Assembly: GCF_002243645.1 (NCBI RefSeq)
Contig: NZ_CP017704.1
Coordinates: 1,465,501-1,529,500 of the forward strand
Length of the DNA stretch: 64,000 nt
Source: Peribacillus simplex NBRC 15720 = DSM 1321
Lineage (GTDB): Bacteria > Bacillota > Bacilli > Bacillales > DSM-1321
Direction: 5' to 3'
Shown here: positions 46,112-54,768 of the stretch, in pieces
Layout of the letters: every line of letters begins with the position of its first letter
How positions within the stretch are numbered: the first letter of the stretch is position 1
The notes under the pieces: generated by a model
Seen by the model: only the letters and a program-made list of their open reading frames with translations
Databases searched by the model: none
What the model was told of the DNA's origin: nothing
Made by a program: the position numbers and the translations under genes

Positions 46112-46309
46112 GATAGTTCCTCCTGTGTTTGGAAAAATCCATTTTATTACTATTTTTGGTTCTGGATAATGTTTCAAGAGGAATCCTATTACAGTAAATC
46201 CTTCTATCAAACTTATTCCGAACAAAAATAATTACTTATATTATATCATGGGAAATCCTAAAAAAACAAGATTATCGCAGTAAATCAACCGACAAATTAT
46301 CCTAAAATT

Positions 46310-46801
46310 CTACATATTCCTCTTCTTGGTTTGTCGGAAGCCTTCGTCCAATAAGTAGCGCTCCGCCTCTACTGGACTCTCGAAACACTCCTCAAGATTC
46401 GACCCTGAATACACATTCCAAAGCAGGTCTTCCCTTTCAAGTGTAAGCTCTTGCTTTTCAGGGCCAATCCATGTCCCTTCCAACCTAGCGAACTCGTTTT
46501 CCTCTTCTTCGAATTCAACAGGAGGTTCAGATAGGTAATCCACGCTTTTTTGAATCAATTCTTTTAATTCCGCTTCATTATAGTCACGTATATTGATAAA
46601 CCCTTTACGGTCAGTGTCTTTTTTTCTCATATGCCCTGCGTAAACGAATCCATTTCCATTGGGATGCAAGTGCTGAACGACGATCTTTTTCTCCTGGACA
46701 CTATCTGGATAATGGAAGTTCACACGTCCCAATGAAACGTCTTTTCGCTGTAATTCCGGAAAAGTTTCAATGATGCTCAATTTTTCTTCAAATGTTAACA
46801 A
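46310..46801 (-). CDS. Conserved hypothetical protein, 163 residues
   Basis: Soluble, acidic protein (MLTFEEKLSIIETFPELQRK ...) with no signal peptide or membrane segment. Contains HYPDSVQEKKIVVQHLHPNGNGFVYAGHM near the N-terminus (split: HYPDSVQEKK, then IVVQHLHPNGNGF) and a very acidic middle (EFEEEENEFARLEG), C-terminus basic. Weak site; begins at ATG 46801. Looks like a Bacillus-type conserved unknown; I cannot name the family. Confidence 0.75.
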   Translation of the reverse strand: MLTFEEKLSIIETFPELQRKDVSLGRVNFHYPDSVQEKKIVVQHLHPNGNGFVYAGHMRKKDTDRKGFINIRDYNEAELKELIQKSVDYLSEPPVEFEEEENEFARLEGTWIGPEKQELTLEREDLLWNVYSGSNLEECFESPVEAERYLLDEGFRQTKKRNM

Positions 46802-46917
46802 ATTTCTTCCTCATTTCATTAGTTCATATTGTTTGTCGATTATAACACAGACTGATTAGAAACAATAATCTCCCTCTTCCTTAATAATGTAAGGAAAGGG
46901 AGTGATAGGATTTGATC

Positions 46918-47397
46918 ATGAAAATTCGGGACCTGGACTTCGATTACGGCCAGCAGCTTTTTAAACTTCAGAAAGAAGCCTATAAGGTGGAAGCTGAAAT
47001 GATCGGTTTTGCCGATATACCTCCTCTATTGGAAACATATGAACAATTCATTCATTGTCATGAAACGTTTTTATGCTATTTAAAGGGTGATGCCATAGCG
47101 GGTGCAATATCTTATACAAAAGAGAATGGTCAATTGCTGATTTGCCGAATGGTCGTCCATCCTGATTATTTTCGGCAGGGTATCGCGGATGCACTGTTGC
47201 ATGCTCTTCAATTACACTGCGACTGGGAAAAGATATCCGTTTCGACCGGTAAAATGAACCTGCCTGCACGGAACCTTTACGAAAAAAACGGCTTCATTCA
47301 TAAAGAGGACGTAGAAGCCGCACCTCTCTTATTCATAAGCATATACGAGAAAAAGCATTCATTTTATGTATGTCACGATAAAAAGCATAATGAATGA
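46918..47397 (+). CDS. GNAT family N-acetyltransferase
   Basis: 159 residues. Acetyl-CoA binding segment VVHPDYFRQGIADALLHAL (Q-x-G-x-A variant) and NLYEKNGFIHKED, the typical end of the fold. Substrate unknown. ATG at 46918 has AGGA seven bases upstream. The last 39 bases overlap the converging modB gene. Confidence 0.8.
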   Translation: MKIRDLDFDYGQQLFKLQKEAYKVEAEMIGFADIPPLLETYEQFIHCHETFLCYLKGDAIAGAISYTKENGQLLICRMVVHPDYFRQGIADALLHALQLHCDWEKISVSTGKMNLPARNLYEKNGFIHKEDVEAAPLLFISIYEKKHSFYVCHDKKHNE

Positions 47398-48012
47398 AAT
47401 GACAATGATTACGGCAACCCATAGCCAGGCTAATGTCATATTCCCGGAGTCCATGGCGATATAAATCGCAGTCGGTATGGTTTGTGTCTGTCCGGGAATG
47501 TTTCCGGCAAACATGAGTGTGGCCCCAAATTCCCCCAACGCACGCGCAGAACTTAAGATGGCACCTGTGACGATGGATTTGACCGCCAATGGAAGGGATA
47601 CATTCAGGAATAATCTCCACTCGCCGGCCCCGTCTACCCTTGCTGCATTTTCGATTTCTTCATCTATACCTTCAAAGCCCGTTTTAGCAGATTGATACAT
47701 AAGCGGAAACGCTACCACGGTAGATGCAATGACCGCCGCCCACCACGTGAACATCAGGGGCTGATCAAAAACCCTTTCAATGAATTGTCCCGGGATTCCA
47801 CTCTTGCCAAAAATCACAATCAATAAAAAACCAACGACGGAAGGCGGCAAAACAAGCGGCAATAAAAACGCTGTTTCCAACAGGACTCTTCCCCTGAATT
47901 GCTTTTTAGCCATCATTCGCGCTAGGATAATTCCTAAAATGAAAACAAGGATACCCGATAGTCCCGCTACTTGTATCGATAGCCTGACTGGTGACCAAAA
48001 ATCCTCTGTCAT
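47359..48012 (-). CDS. modB: Molybdate ABC transporter permease ModB-like
   Basis: 217-residue permease with five membrane segments and the EAA loop typical of ModB/CysT permeases (EIENAARVDGAGEWRLFLNVSLPLA, with G at the conserved place). Also PSVVGFLLIVIFGKSGIPG and RALGEFGATLMFAGNIPG, strongly ModB. No modA binding protein or modC ATPase lies within the window on either side, so the rest of the transporter must be elsewhere. Start ATG 48012 overlaps the stop of a 33-codon upstream ORF (ATGA). Confidence 0.85.
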   Translation of the reverse strand: MTEDFWSPVRLSIQVAGLSGILVFILGIILARMMAKKQFRGRVLLETAFLLPLVLPPSVVGFLLIVIFGKSGIPGQFIERVFDQPLMFTWWAAVIASTVVAFPLMYQSAKTGFEGIDEEIENAARVDGAGEWRLFLNVSLPLAVKSIVTGAILSSARALGEFGATLMFAGNIPGQTQTIPTAIYIAMDSGNMTLAWLWVAVIIVISFIMLFIVTYIK

Positions 48013-48110
48013 GATACTATCCGCACATCATTGTTAAATATCGGCCTATGCAGGTCCTTGTTCGGCATCATTACCCAAACGGTTTCTTTTTCATTAAAGG
48101 CAGACTTCAT
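48009..48110 (-). CDS. 33-residue ORF translationally coupled to modB
   Basis: GGGAG stands eight bases before the ATG at 48110; the stop TGA overlaps the modB ATG. The peptide begins MKSAFNEKETVWVMMPNKDL and ends RPIFNNDVRIVS. Not hydrophobic. It may be a leader peptide that couples or tunes modB translation, or the remnant of a lost upstream gene. Confidence 0.5.
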   Translation of the reverse strand: MKSAFNEKETVWVMMPNKDLHRPIFNNDVRIVS

Positions 48111-48259
48111 TTCAGTTTCTCCCTTTCTTTTTAAAATAACATTTAAGTTTATTTTTCTTGACATCTTGCTGACACAAAGAAACGTTAAAGTAAGAGTATC
48201 ACAAATATAAAAATAATTTCATTCCAATAAACTTGAAAACTTTGAAGGAGTCGATTTTA

Positions 48260-48655
48260 ATGATAACAATTTATACTACTCCAAGCAGTTTAGCATGTCG
48301 TAAAGCAAAAGCTTGGCTTAAGAAGAACGAAATTTCCTTTAATGAACGTAACCTATATTCCCAACCTCTTTCTATAGAAGAAATAAAAGAGATTTTACGT
48401 AAAACGGAAGGCGGGACAGATGAAATCATCTCAACCCGTTCCAAAAAATTCAAAAGCCTGAATATCGATATAAATAATACACCACTTAATGATCTTTGCA
48501 AGCTTATTCAAGATAACCCGGATTTACTTCGCCGGCCAATCATTTTCGACCATAAGAACTTGCATGCAGGATATAATGAAGAAGAAATGGGACGCTTCCT
48601 TCCAAGGAAGGTCCGTCATGTACAATTATGGCGTGCAATCAGCCAATTGGCTTAA
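48260..48655 (+). CDS. Spx/MgsR family regulator lacking the first redox cysteine
   Basis: 131 residues, exactly Spx length, ArsC-like fold; Spx binds RNA polymerase alpha CTD and redirects transcription under disulfide stress. Aligns along its length with B. subtilis Spx (e.g. [63 protein letters not shown]). Gly52 and Arg92 are kept. The redox motif CTSC is SLAC: Cys10 is Ser, Cys13 remains, so the intramolecular disulfide cannot form. C-terminal ClpXP-degradation end (SQLA) differs from LAN. ATG at 48260 with AAGGAG upstream. Confidence 0.87.
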   Translation: MITIYTTPSSLACRKAKAWLKKNEISFNERNLYSQPLSIEEIKEILRKTEGGTDEIISTRSKKFKSLNIDINNTPLNDLCKLIQDNPDLLRRPIIFDHKNLHAGYNEEEMGRFLPRKVRHVQLWRAISQLA

Positions 48656-48678
48656 TTAGTTAGCATTCTGCATAATAA

Positions 48679-48712
48679 GAGGGTTGTCCATTACATTGGA
48701 CAACCCTTTTTT
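48679..48712. terminator. Bidirectional terminator
   Basis: GGGTTGTCC / GGACAACCC with T-run, between the Spx-like gene and the converging histidine kinase gene. Confidence 0.85.
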
Positions 48713-50141
48713 ATATCTGATCCGCTTTCTCTATGACAATCGTGAAGGTAGTCCCTTGTTCATCGCTATCCTTAAGCACAAGATCTCCCTTTTGCGCTTT
48801 TGCGAGCATTCTACTGAATGGCAGTCCCAAACCTAAACCACGTACCTTCAACTTTTTGTTTTCACCTCGGTAAAATGGTTCGAACACATATTGTTGTTCA
48901 TGTTCCGGGATCCCCCGGCCACTATCCAGTACATCAATGCAGATTCGTTCTTCATCCTTTTCATAAAGGTGAATCTCTATTTTCCCTTTGCCATCAAGTG
49001 CATGTCTGGCATTATTCAAAAGGTTAATGACGATTTGCTGCATCCGTAATGAATCTATTTGACCAAAGACCGGTTCATCAGGAACTTTTATCTCAAAAGC
49101 GAACGATTGATCATCATCCTGGGTCACCTGCCAGCGATGGGCAATTTCCTTAATGAATATATTGATATTCTCTTTTTGCACCCGAATTTTAAAAGCGCCT
49201 GCAGATATGGCATTATGATTGAGTAAATCCTCTATCATCCCTTGTAAACGTTGAGTTTCCTTTAAGGAAATATCGAGGAATTCCTTACTTTGCTCTCCCT
49301 TAACGACATCATCCTTAACCGCTTGTATCAGTCCGCTAATGGAAGTGACTGGCGTTTTCAAATCATGGGTTACGCCTGCAAGCAATTCCGCCCGCAACTT
49401 CTCCATGACCTTCAATCGGTTGGTCATTTCCTTAAATGATTCTATCAGTTCATAAATTTCTTCTTCCTTGATTTCCTCTTCCTCTTTGAAATGGATATCA
49501 TAGTTGCCTTCACGAACCTGGACAGCGGCGTTAGCTACGTCTTGAATGGGCCGCGAAATCTGCCTGGAAAGAAAATAAATGACTCCCGTTCCCAGAATCA
49601 GAAGGCCTCCAATCATGATCGCCAACAAGCCATGATCTTGGTTGATTTCCTTCAATGCCCCTTCTTCCTGTGCAATGACCACCCAGCCTCTCGTCTCATC
49701 ATTAAACGTAATGGGGGATTTGACGACATATACTTTGTTGTCGGAAATCTTGACCTTCTGGATTAACTCCGTATTTTTCATGATGACGTCAGGGAGTTTA
49801 TTTTCATCCGGATCTATATACAATTGTGGCATCGTATAAATGATGGTGGCATCGGGATCGACGATATAGATGATTGGCTGTTGGTTCAGATGGAGGATTT
49901 TCTCCCTTTCCTCAACAATTTCCGAAAGGATCGGGCCAATGACAATCTGACCATTTTCCTTAATCGCCCGATCGGATGTTTCATCAGCTAAGTACTTAAG
50001 AAGGCTAAGCCTATATTCCAGAGCCGTTTTTTCCATCCACCATAAGGAAAAAACAGACAATAATATCAAACCGGAAATCAAGGTCAATACGTATCTCTTA
50101 GTCCAATAGCGTTGTAAAGTGGTTCTTTTTTTAGTTTTCAT
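48711..50141 (-). CDS. Membrane sensor histidine kinase
   Basis: 476 residues: TM1 (~15-35), extracellular PAS/Cache-like sensor (~36-165, IIYIVDPDATIIYTMPQLY), TM2 (~168-190), HAMP (QISRPIQDVANAAVQVREGN), HisKA with H-box LLAGVTHDLKTPVTSISGLI, and HATPase (VINLLNNARHAL, DSGRGIPEHEQQYVFEPFYR, GLGLGLPFSRMLA). ATG at 50141 overlaps the regulator's stop; a GTG two codons earlier is possible. Forms a pair with the OmpR regulator upstream. Confidence 0.92.
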   Translation of the reverse strand: MKTKKRTTLQRYWTKRYVLTLISGLILLSVFSLWWMEKTALEYRLSLLKYLADETSDRAIKENGQIVIGPILSEIVEEREKILHLNQQPIIYIVDPDATIIYTMPQLYIDPDENKLPDVIMKNTELIQKVKISDNKVYVVKSPITFNDETRGWVVIAQEEGALKEINQDHGLLAIMIGGLLILGTGVIYFLSRQISRPIQDVANAAVQVREGNYDIHFKEEEEIKEEEIYELIESFKEMTNRLKVMEKLRAELLAGVTHDLKTPVTSISGLIQAVKDDVVKGEQSKEFLDISLKETQRLQGMIEDLLNHNAISAGAFKIRVQKENINIFIKEIAHRWQVTQDDDQSFAFEIKVPDEPVFGQIDSLRMQQIVINLLNNARHALDGKGKIEIHLYEKDEERICIDVLDSGRGIPEHEQQYVFEPFYRGENKKLKVRGLGLGLPFSRMLAKAQKGDLVLKDSDEQGTTFTIVIEKADQI

Positions 50142-50820
50142 AGACACTCAATTGATACCCCAATCCACGCAAGGTTTTTATTTCCCCCTCAGTTACAGGC
50201 CATGCATCTATCGCCTTCCTAATTCGTTTGATGGCCAGGTCCACCGCACGGTCACTGCCGTCATAATCCAAGCCCCACACTTGGTCGAGCAGCTGTTCTC
50301 TCGTGAAAATTTGATTAGGGTGCTTAGCGAAAAAAACGAGCAGCGACAAATCACGCGGCGTCAAGTTTATCTCTTCTCCATTCAAATGCACCATATAAGA
50401 CAGATCATCGATGGTTAAACTCCCAAACTCATGTACATGACCATCTTCCGTAACTACCGATGAGGATCTTCTTAAAACGGCATGTACCCGGGCCACGACT
50501 TCTTCGGCAACGAAGGGTTTGGAGATGTAATCATCCGCACCTGACTTAAATCCCGATAATCTGTAATCGACATCTGTCAGTGCAGTCAACATAATGACCG
50601 GACATGTATCGTCCTCCCGAATTTCATTCAATATATCCCAGCCTTCCTTACCCGGCAGCATGACATCAAGCAGGACAAGGTCTGGCTTCGTTTCTTCAAA
50701 CACCGGAATGGCCTTTAGCCCATCGTAAACTTGGACTACATCAAAACCCTCCCGCTCCAAATATGCTTTCAATACCATCGATATGGCAATTTCATCTTCT
50801 ACTACAAGAATTTTCTTCAT
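50131..50820 (-). CDS. OmpR/PhoB family response regulator
   Basis: 229 residues. Receiver with acidic pocket EDE, phospho-acceptor Asp in VLLDVMLPGKEG, Thr/Lys switch residues MLTALTD and ISKPF. Winged-helix domain with LTPRDLSLLVFFAKHPNQIF and RAVDLAIKRIRKAI. Cotranscribed with the kinase (11-base overlap). czcD lies upstream on the same strand, separated by a terminator, so a link to metal stress is possible but only positional. Confidence 0.93.
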   Translation of the reverse strand: MKKILVVEDEIAISMVLKAYLEREGFDVVQVYDGLKAIPVFEETKPDLVLLDVMLPGKEGWDILNEIREDDTCPVIMLTALTDVDYRLSGFKSGADDYISKPFVAEEVVARVHAVLRRSSSVVTEDGHVHEFGSLTIDDLSYMVHLNGEEINLTPRDLSLLVFFAKHPNQIFTREQLLDQVWGLDYDGSDRAVDLAIKRIRKAIDAWPVTEGEIKTLRGLGYQLSVYEN

Positions 50821-51061
50821 TTATGGATTCCTCCTTCCTGAATTATAGTGGAATCATGTTGTATATGCTAACTATTAAAAGCACCAAGCTTTTTCCCTCA
50901 ATCTTACCCTTTTTATGTGTCAGGATTATGTTCGCAGTAAAATTCACCGATGTTTTCACTTAGTCATTTCGTGCAAGTGATCTGGGTTCATTTTAACAGG
51001 AATGTACTACATGGTCGGAAATGGATATAAAATTGCTTGAACTCTTATTACACTCTTAAGA

Positions 51062-51085
51062 GGCTGGCTCTAAACTGAGCCAGCC
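51062..51085. terminator. Terminator-like hairpin after czcD
   Basis: Perfect 9-bp stem GGCTGGCTC / GAGCCAGCC; weak T-tracts on both sides. The rest of 50821-51061 contains no supported gene. Confidence 0.6.
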
Positions 51086-51089
51086 CTTT

Positions 51090-52016
51090 TCAATTACATG
51101 TCTCGTGTGGATTCGGACAGCCTGCTTCCTGTCTTTCCACTTGAATCGTGCTATGTTCGATTCCAAACTGATCATGAAGTAGTTTTTGCGCTTCTGCTAA
51201 AACTGAATCGTGATTACCGCTTTCATCTATGACAACATGGCAGCTCATTGTCAAAAAACCAGAGGTGATCGTCCAGATATGGAGATCATGGACTTCGGAT
51301 ACACCCACCAATTCCGTCAAGGATGCTTTCACTTCATCCATATCGACTTGGTCTGGTGTGCCCTCCATCAAGATATGGAAAGAATCCCTCACTACCCTAA
51401 AACCGCTTATAATAATTAAAATCGCTACTATGACGCTCGCAATCGGGTCTGCTATTCCCCAATCGAAAAAATAAATAAAGAGTGCGGCCGCGATGGCACC
51501 CACAGATCCAAGCATATCACCAATAACATGTAAAAAAGCACTCCGTACATTCAGATTGTCTTCCTTATCTCCGCTCATTAAAATCCAGGCCGCAATGATA
51601 TTAACAAGTAAGCCGATGATAGAAATCATTAGCATTCCCATGCTTTGCACCTCAGGGGGATCCAGGAACCTCTTAATTGCCTCTACGAAAATAAATACGG
51701 ATATGACGATCAAAGTCAATCCATTCAAACAAGCAGCAATGATTTCAAAACGTTTATATCCAAACGATTTGGACGATGTTGCTCTCCTTTCCCCCAACCT
51801 TATCGCTGTATAACTAAGCCCTAAAGCTGCCGCATCGCTAAGCATGTGACCTGCATCCGACAGTAAAGCCAGACTATTTGTCAAGAATCCACCAATGACC
51901 TCGACTATCATAAATGTGGAGATTAATAAGAAAGAAGCCAACAATGCTTTTTTATTATTAGAATGATGGTGGTGTCCGTGCCCATGATCATGGGAGTGAC
52001 CATGATGATGTCCCAT
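51090..52016 (-). CDS. czcD: CzcD-type cation diffusion facilitator (Zn2+/Co2+/Cd2+ efflux)
   Basis: 308 residues. His-rich cytosolic N-terminus (GHHHGHSHDHGHGHHHHS), six membrane segments, and HxxxD zinc sites SDAGHMLSDAAAL and HVIGDMLGSVGA. C-terminal domain EVHDLHIWTITSGFLTMSCHV. Proton-driven zinc/cobalt/cadmium exporter. ATG at 52016 with GGAGGG five bases upstream; the longer frame to 52088 is not supported. Contrast with the Mn-type CDF at 7836. Confidence 0.93.
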   Translation of the reverse strand: MGHHHGHSHDHGHGHHHHSNNKKALLASFLLISTFMIVEVIGGFLTNSLALLSDAGHMLSDAAALGLSYTAIRLGERRATSSKSFGYKRFEIIAACLNGLTLIVISVFIFVEAIKRFLDPPEVQSMGMLMISIIGLLVNIIAAWILMSGDKEDNLNVRSAFLHVIGDMLGSVGAIAAALFIYFFDWGIADPIASVIVAILIIISGFRVVRDSFHILMEGTPDQVDMDEVKASLTELVGVSEVHDLHIWTITSGFLTMSCHVVIDESGNHDSVLAEAQKLLHDQFGIEHSTIQVERQEAGCPNPHETCN

Positions 52017-52179
52017 GCCATCCCTCCTCTCTGATTTGAAACTTATATATAGTATGGGATAAATCCAGAATGGTTTCAAATGATTCACTTCCGCGATTCA
52101 CTGGCTGTAAAAAGAGAGATGCAGGGCGTGATTTTTTACGAAAAACCAATATTCTGCCTTCCCATTTCAAAGTAAAAAT

Positions 52180-52208
52180 AAACGCTACAGACAATTCCTG
52201 CAGCGTTT
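52180..52208 (-). terminator. Terminator of the 42-residue ORF
   Basis: AAACGCTGCAG / CTGTAGCGTTT, then ATTTTT on the minus strand. Confidence 0.75.
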
Positions 52209-52216
52209 TTCCCGTT

Positions 52217-52345
52217 TTATCTTTCTTCTTGCATCGTATCATCGACAATGGCGTGCAGATCCTTATTAAACAATTCATCATTGCAGACAAGACTGTGCCG
52301 TTCCATCTCTTCCTGCTCTTGACTTACCTGTTCCTTTTCCTTCAT
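52217..52345 (-). CDS. Small acidic hypothetical protein, 42 residues
   Basis: GGAGGT precedes the ATG at 52345, and a good terminator follows the stop. Peptide MKEKEQVSQEQEEMERHSLV... ends IVDDTMQEER: charged, helical, one cysteine. Its position 200 bases upstream of czcD, with own terminator, argues for a separate gene. Unknown family. Confidence 0.65.
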   Translation of the reverse strand: MKEKEQVSQEQEEMERHSLVCNDELFNKDLHAIVDDTMQEER

Positions 52346-52440
52346 AACCTACCTCCAGCATCATGATGTTTGCCTATTATCGTATCCACAAGCATGTACC
52401 TTTATGCTCAACATTTCCCCATACTTCAATTATAAACGTA

Positions 52441-53184
52441 TTAGGCCTGCTGCCCGCCATGGAAGGCACGTATAATGAATTCATGCTCTGGAACTTGTAA
52501 GCTTTTATACGATAACAGGAACGATGTATTATCATAGGATACTTTTTCAAGATTTACCTGAATACCGGTATTTTTAATCGTAACAATGGCATAAGGAGCA
52601 ACTGGTTCACCATTACAGCCAAGAGAACCAGGGTTCAGGAATATCGTTCGGTCATTTTTAAAAAGGTGGATAGGGTGATGATGACCAAACCCTATTAAAT
52701 CGTGATGCTGATCTTTGAAAAGCATTTCTAAGTTATTTAAATTCGGTTCAACGATTTTACTAAATGGATTTTGGCTTATGTGCTCATCCAATTTCTTCGA
52801 TTCCATGTGATAATGGGTGAAGTAAACGGAGTGATCATTAATGATATGATGTATGGTACGAGGTAATTGTTCCAATTTAGTTATGAATTTCCGATGCATC
52901 CTATCTGCTATCCATTCATGATGCTCCTTTACATGAATATGACCGGCCGGATGCGGCTCCCCGTTAATGATGGCCAAGACAGCTTCATCATGATTTCCAG
53001 TTATCATCGATAAATCATTTCTTGAAAATAAAAGTTCAAGAACTTCATTTGTATCCGGGCCAATCCCAACCATATCTCCCAAACAATAGAGACGATCTAT
53101 ATCTTCCCTTTGATCAATATCCCTAAGAACGGCTTTTAACGCTGATGCATTACCATGCACATCCGTTATAATGGCAACTTTCAT
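52441..53184 (-). CDS. Metallophosphoesterase (calcineurin-like, YfcE/ApaH-type)
   Basis: 247 residues. Metal motifs in order: TDVHGN, LGDMVGIGPD, GNHDEA, FTHYH and FGHHHPIH, so a dinuclear phosphoesterase. Followed by a small beta-sheet end. Cytosolic; substrate unknown (phosphodiesterase, dinucleotide or protein phosphate). Only weak upstream site visible; starts at the first ATG, which directly begins the domain. Confidence 0.88.
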   Translation of the reverse strand: MKVAIITDVHGNASALKAVLRDIDQREDIDRLYCLGDMVGIGPDTNEVLELLFSRNDLSMITGNHDEAVLAIINGEPHPAGHIHVKEHHEWIADRMHRKFITKLEQLPRTIHHIINDHSVYFTHYHMESKKLDEHISQNPFSKIVEPNLNNLEMLFKDQHHDLIGFGHHHPIHLFKNDRTIFLNPGSLGCNGEPVAPYAIVTIKNTGIQVNLEKVSYDNTSFLLSYKSLQVPEHEFIIRAFHGGQQA

Positions 53185-53326
53185 GACTTAATTCAGCTCC
53201 CTTCCCCCACAATCCACATGGTATATTATAACATTTAAAACGAAATCAAAAAAATATTCGGGCTTATTCCCCCTGATCTACCCATGCCCATTTTTTTAGA
53301 ATAAGCAAACACTTCGGCCTAGAATA

Positions 53327-53334
53327 CATAGTAT
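53327..53334 (+). promoter_or_regulatory. Possible sporulation-sigma -10 element before the YjcZ gene
   Basis: CATAGTAT fits the sigma-E/K -10 pattern CATANNNT and lies about 74 bases before the start codon; no firm -35. A second CATAATAT (53375) is too close to the binding site. Weak. Confidence 0.3.
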
Positions 53335-53400
53335 GGAGTATTCCTGGTAAAGATGTTTTGCTAGGTATGTTATTCATAATATGTATGAGGAGGAAATCAA

Positions 53401-53535
53401 ATGGGTGGAAATGGTAACGATTGTTGTGGCGGCGGTTTCGATAACGGATTTGCATTGCTGATCGTATTATTCATCTTGTTGATCATCATCGGATGCAGTT
53501 GGGGATTCGGCGGCGGCTTCGGTGGATGCTGCTAA
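53401..53535 (+). CDS. YjcZ family sporulation protein, 44 residues
   Basis: GAGGAGG before the ATG. Gly/Cys-rich N-terminus (MGGNGNDCCGGGFDNGFAL), a hydrophobic helix LLIVLFILLIIIG, and a Gly-rich end GFGGGFGGCC. This G-rich / ALIVVLFILLIIVG pattern is that of YjcZ-type small sporulation membrane proteins. Terminator follows. Confidence 0.85.
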   Translation: MGGNGNDCCGGGFDNGFALLIVLFILLIIIGCSWGFGGGFGGCC

Positions 53536-53552
53536 TAATGACATAAATCAAA

Positions 53553-53579
53553 AAGGCGCCTGATCAAGGCGCCTTCTTT
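53553..53579 (+). terminator. Terminator of the YjcZ gene
   Basis: AAGGCGCCT / AGGCGCCTT, then TCTTTG. Confidence 0.7.
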
Positions 53580-53722
53580 GTTATGAATTGACTAATAGTG
53601 ATTGGTCTTTGATTTTCCATAGAATTTTCCCTTTTCAAATGGTTATTACATAAGATCCATTAATTTTAGCTGTTAACGAAGGGAATAACCTCTGGTAGAC
53701 AAGACTATCGTAGTCTCCGTTC

Positions 53723-54694
53723 TCAAATCATAAAAGGGGCAGAGAGCCTGCTCAATCCATCCTCCATTTGTTTTTTCGCATCTTTCATCATGCCATCAAG
53801 TAATTCCTTTACCGTAGGTATATCGTCAATCAATCCGGCAACCTGGCCGCTGTTCATAAAACCATTGTTAACATCCCCGTTCATCGCCCCATTAATATGA
53901 TGGACTTCAGAGGTCATTTCACGATAATTCATAGGAGACAGTCCCTGTTTTTCCAAATCCAGGACTTTCTCGGTATAGGGGTCCTTCAATACCCTTCTGA
54001 CCTGGCCAAATGATCTGCCCAAAATTACCGTATCATTGCCCATCGCTTCGATGAGTTTCTGTTTATATGACGGATGGAACGGTGCTTCTTGTGTAGCGAT
54101 AAGCCTGGTTCCTAATTGGACTCCTGAAGCCCCCAGCATCAATGCAGCTGCCAACCCCTGTCCATTGCCTATTCCGCCAGCTGCCAAAACTGGAAGCGTC
54201 ACATGCTTGCTGATTTGCGGAATGAGTGTAAAGGTCGTCATTTCCAGGTTCGAATTGATGCCGGCAGCTTCAAACCCTTCTGCGACCAACACATCGGCCC
54301 CTGCAGCTTGCGCTTTTTGCGCGTGCTTGACCGACGCAACGATGGCGATCACTTTTATATTCTTTTTTTGCAATAGTGGAATGAAAGGGGCAGGATTTCC
54401 TGCAGATAAGGAAACTACAGGTATATCATGCTTCAGGACAAGATTCACTAACTCATCTGTATATGGACTAACGTTTATTGGAATGTTCAACGCAAAATTG
54501 TTATTGGTTTTATCTTTGGTCTCGAGAATGATGGCTTCTACCTGTCCAGGGTTCATGGTACCGCACCCTATTGTCCCTAGGCCCCCTGCATTGGATACTG
54601 CAGCGGCAAGACTTGCATTGCTTATATTCCCCATGCCACCTTGTATAATTGGATATTTTATCGCAAAAAGTTCACAAATATATTTCACTTTCAT
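53723..54694 (-). CDS. NMO/FabK-like FMN oxidoreductase lacking the catalytic histidine (YrpB-like)
   Basis: 323 residues, TIM-barrel FMN enzyme of the nitronate monooxygenase/2-nitropropane dioxygenase family: YPIIQGGMGNISNASL, AAVSNAGGLGTIG, LSAGNPAPFIPLL, LAAGGIGNGQGLAAAL, GASGVQLGTRLIAT. Where the family has E-G-x-E-A-G-G-H it reads EGFEAAGINSN, so the catalytic His is absent; the sister gene at 21515 keeps it. A related sequence is B. subtilis YrpB. NAD(P)H-dependent flavin reduction is plausible; nitronate oxidation is doubtful. Confidence 0.85.
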   Translation of the reverse strand: MKVKYICELFAIKYPIIQGGMGNISNASLAAAVSNAGGLGTIGCGTMNPGQVEAIILETKDKTNNNFALNIPINVSPYTDELVNLVLKHDIPVVSLSAGNPAPFIPLLQKKNIKVIAIVASVKHAQKAQAAGADVLVAEGFEAAGINSNLEMTTFTLIPQISKHVTLPVLAAGGIGNGQGLAAALMLGASGVQLGTRLIATQEAPFHPSYKQKLIEAMGNDTVILGRSFGQVRRVLKDPYTEKVLDLEKQGLSPMNYREMTSEVHHINGAMNGDVNNGFMNSGQVAGLIDDIPTVKELLDGMMKDAKKQMEDGLSRLSAPFMI

Positions 54695-54768
54695 CCCTCC
54701 CTGTCTATTTAATGTTATACTATATTCATTAGAAAAACAATTCTGACTATTCCAAAAGGAGCGAGACT

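Noticed and set aside
50821-51061. 66-residue plus-strand ORF (50763-50963) between czcD and the response regulator
   Set aside because: Antisense to the start of the response regulator gene and lacks a ribosome site.
53375-53382. CATAATAT as sporulation -10 for the YjcZ gene
   Set aside because: Transcription would start inside the ribosome binding site; the copy at 53327 is the better candidate.
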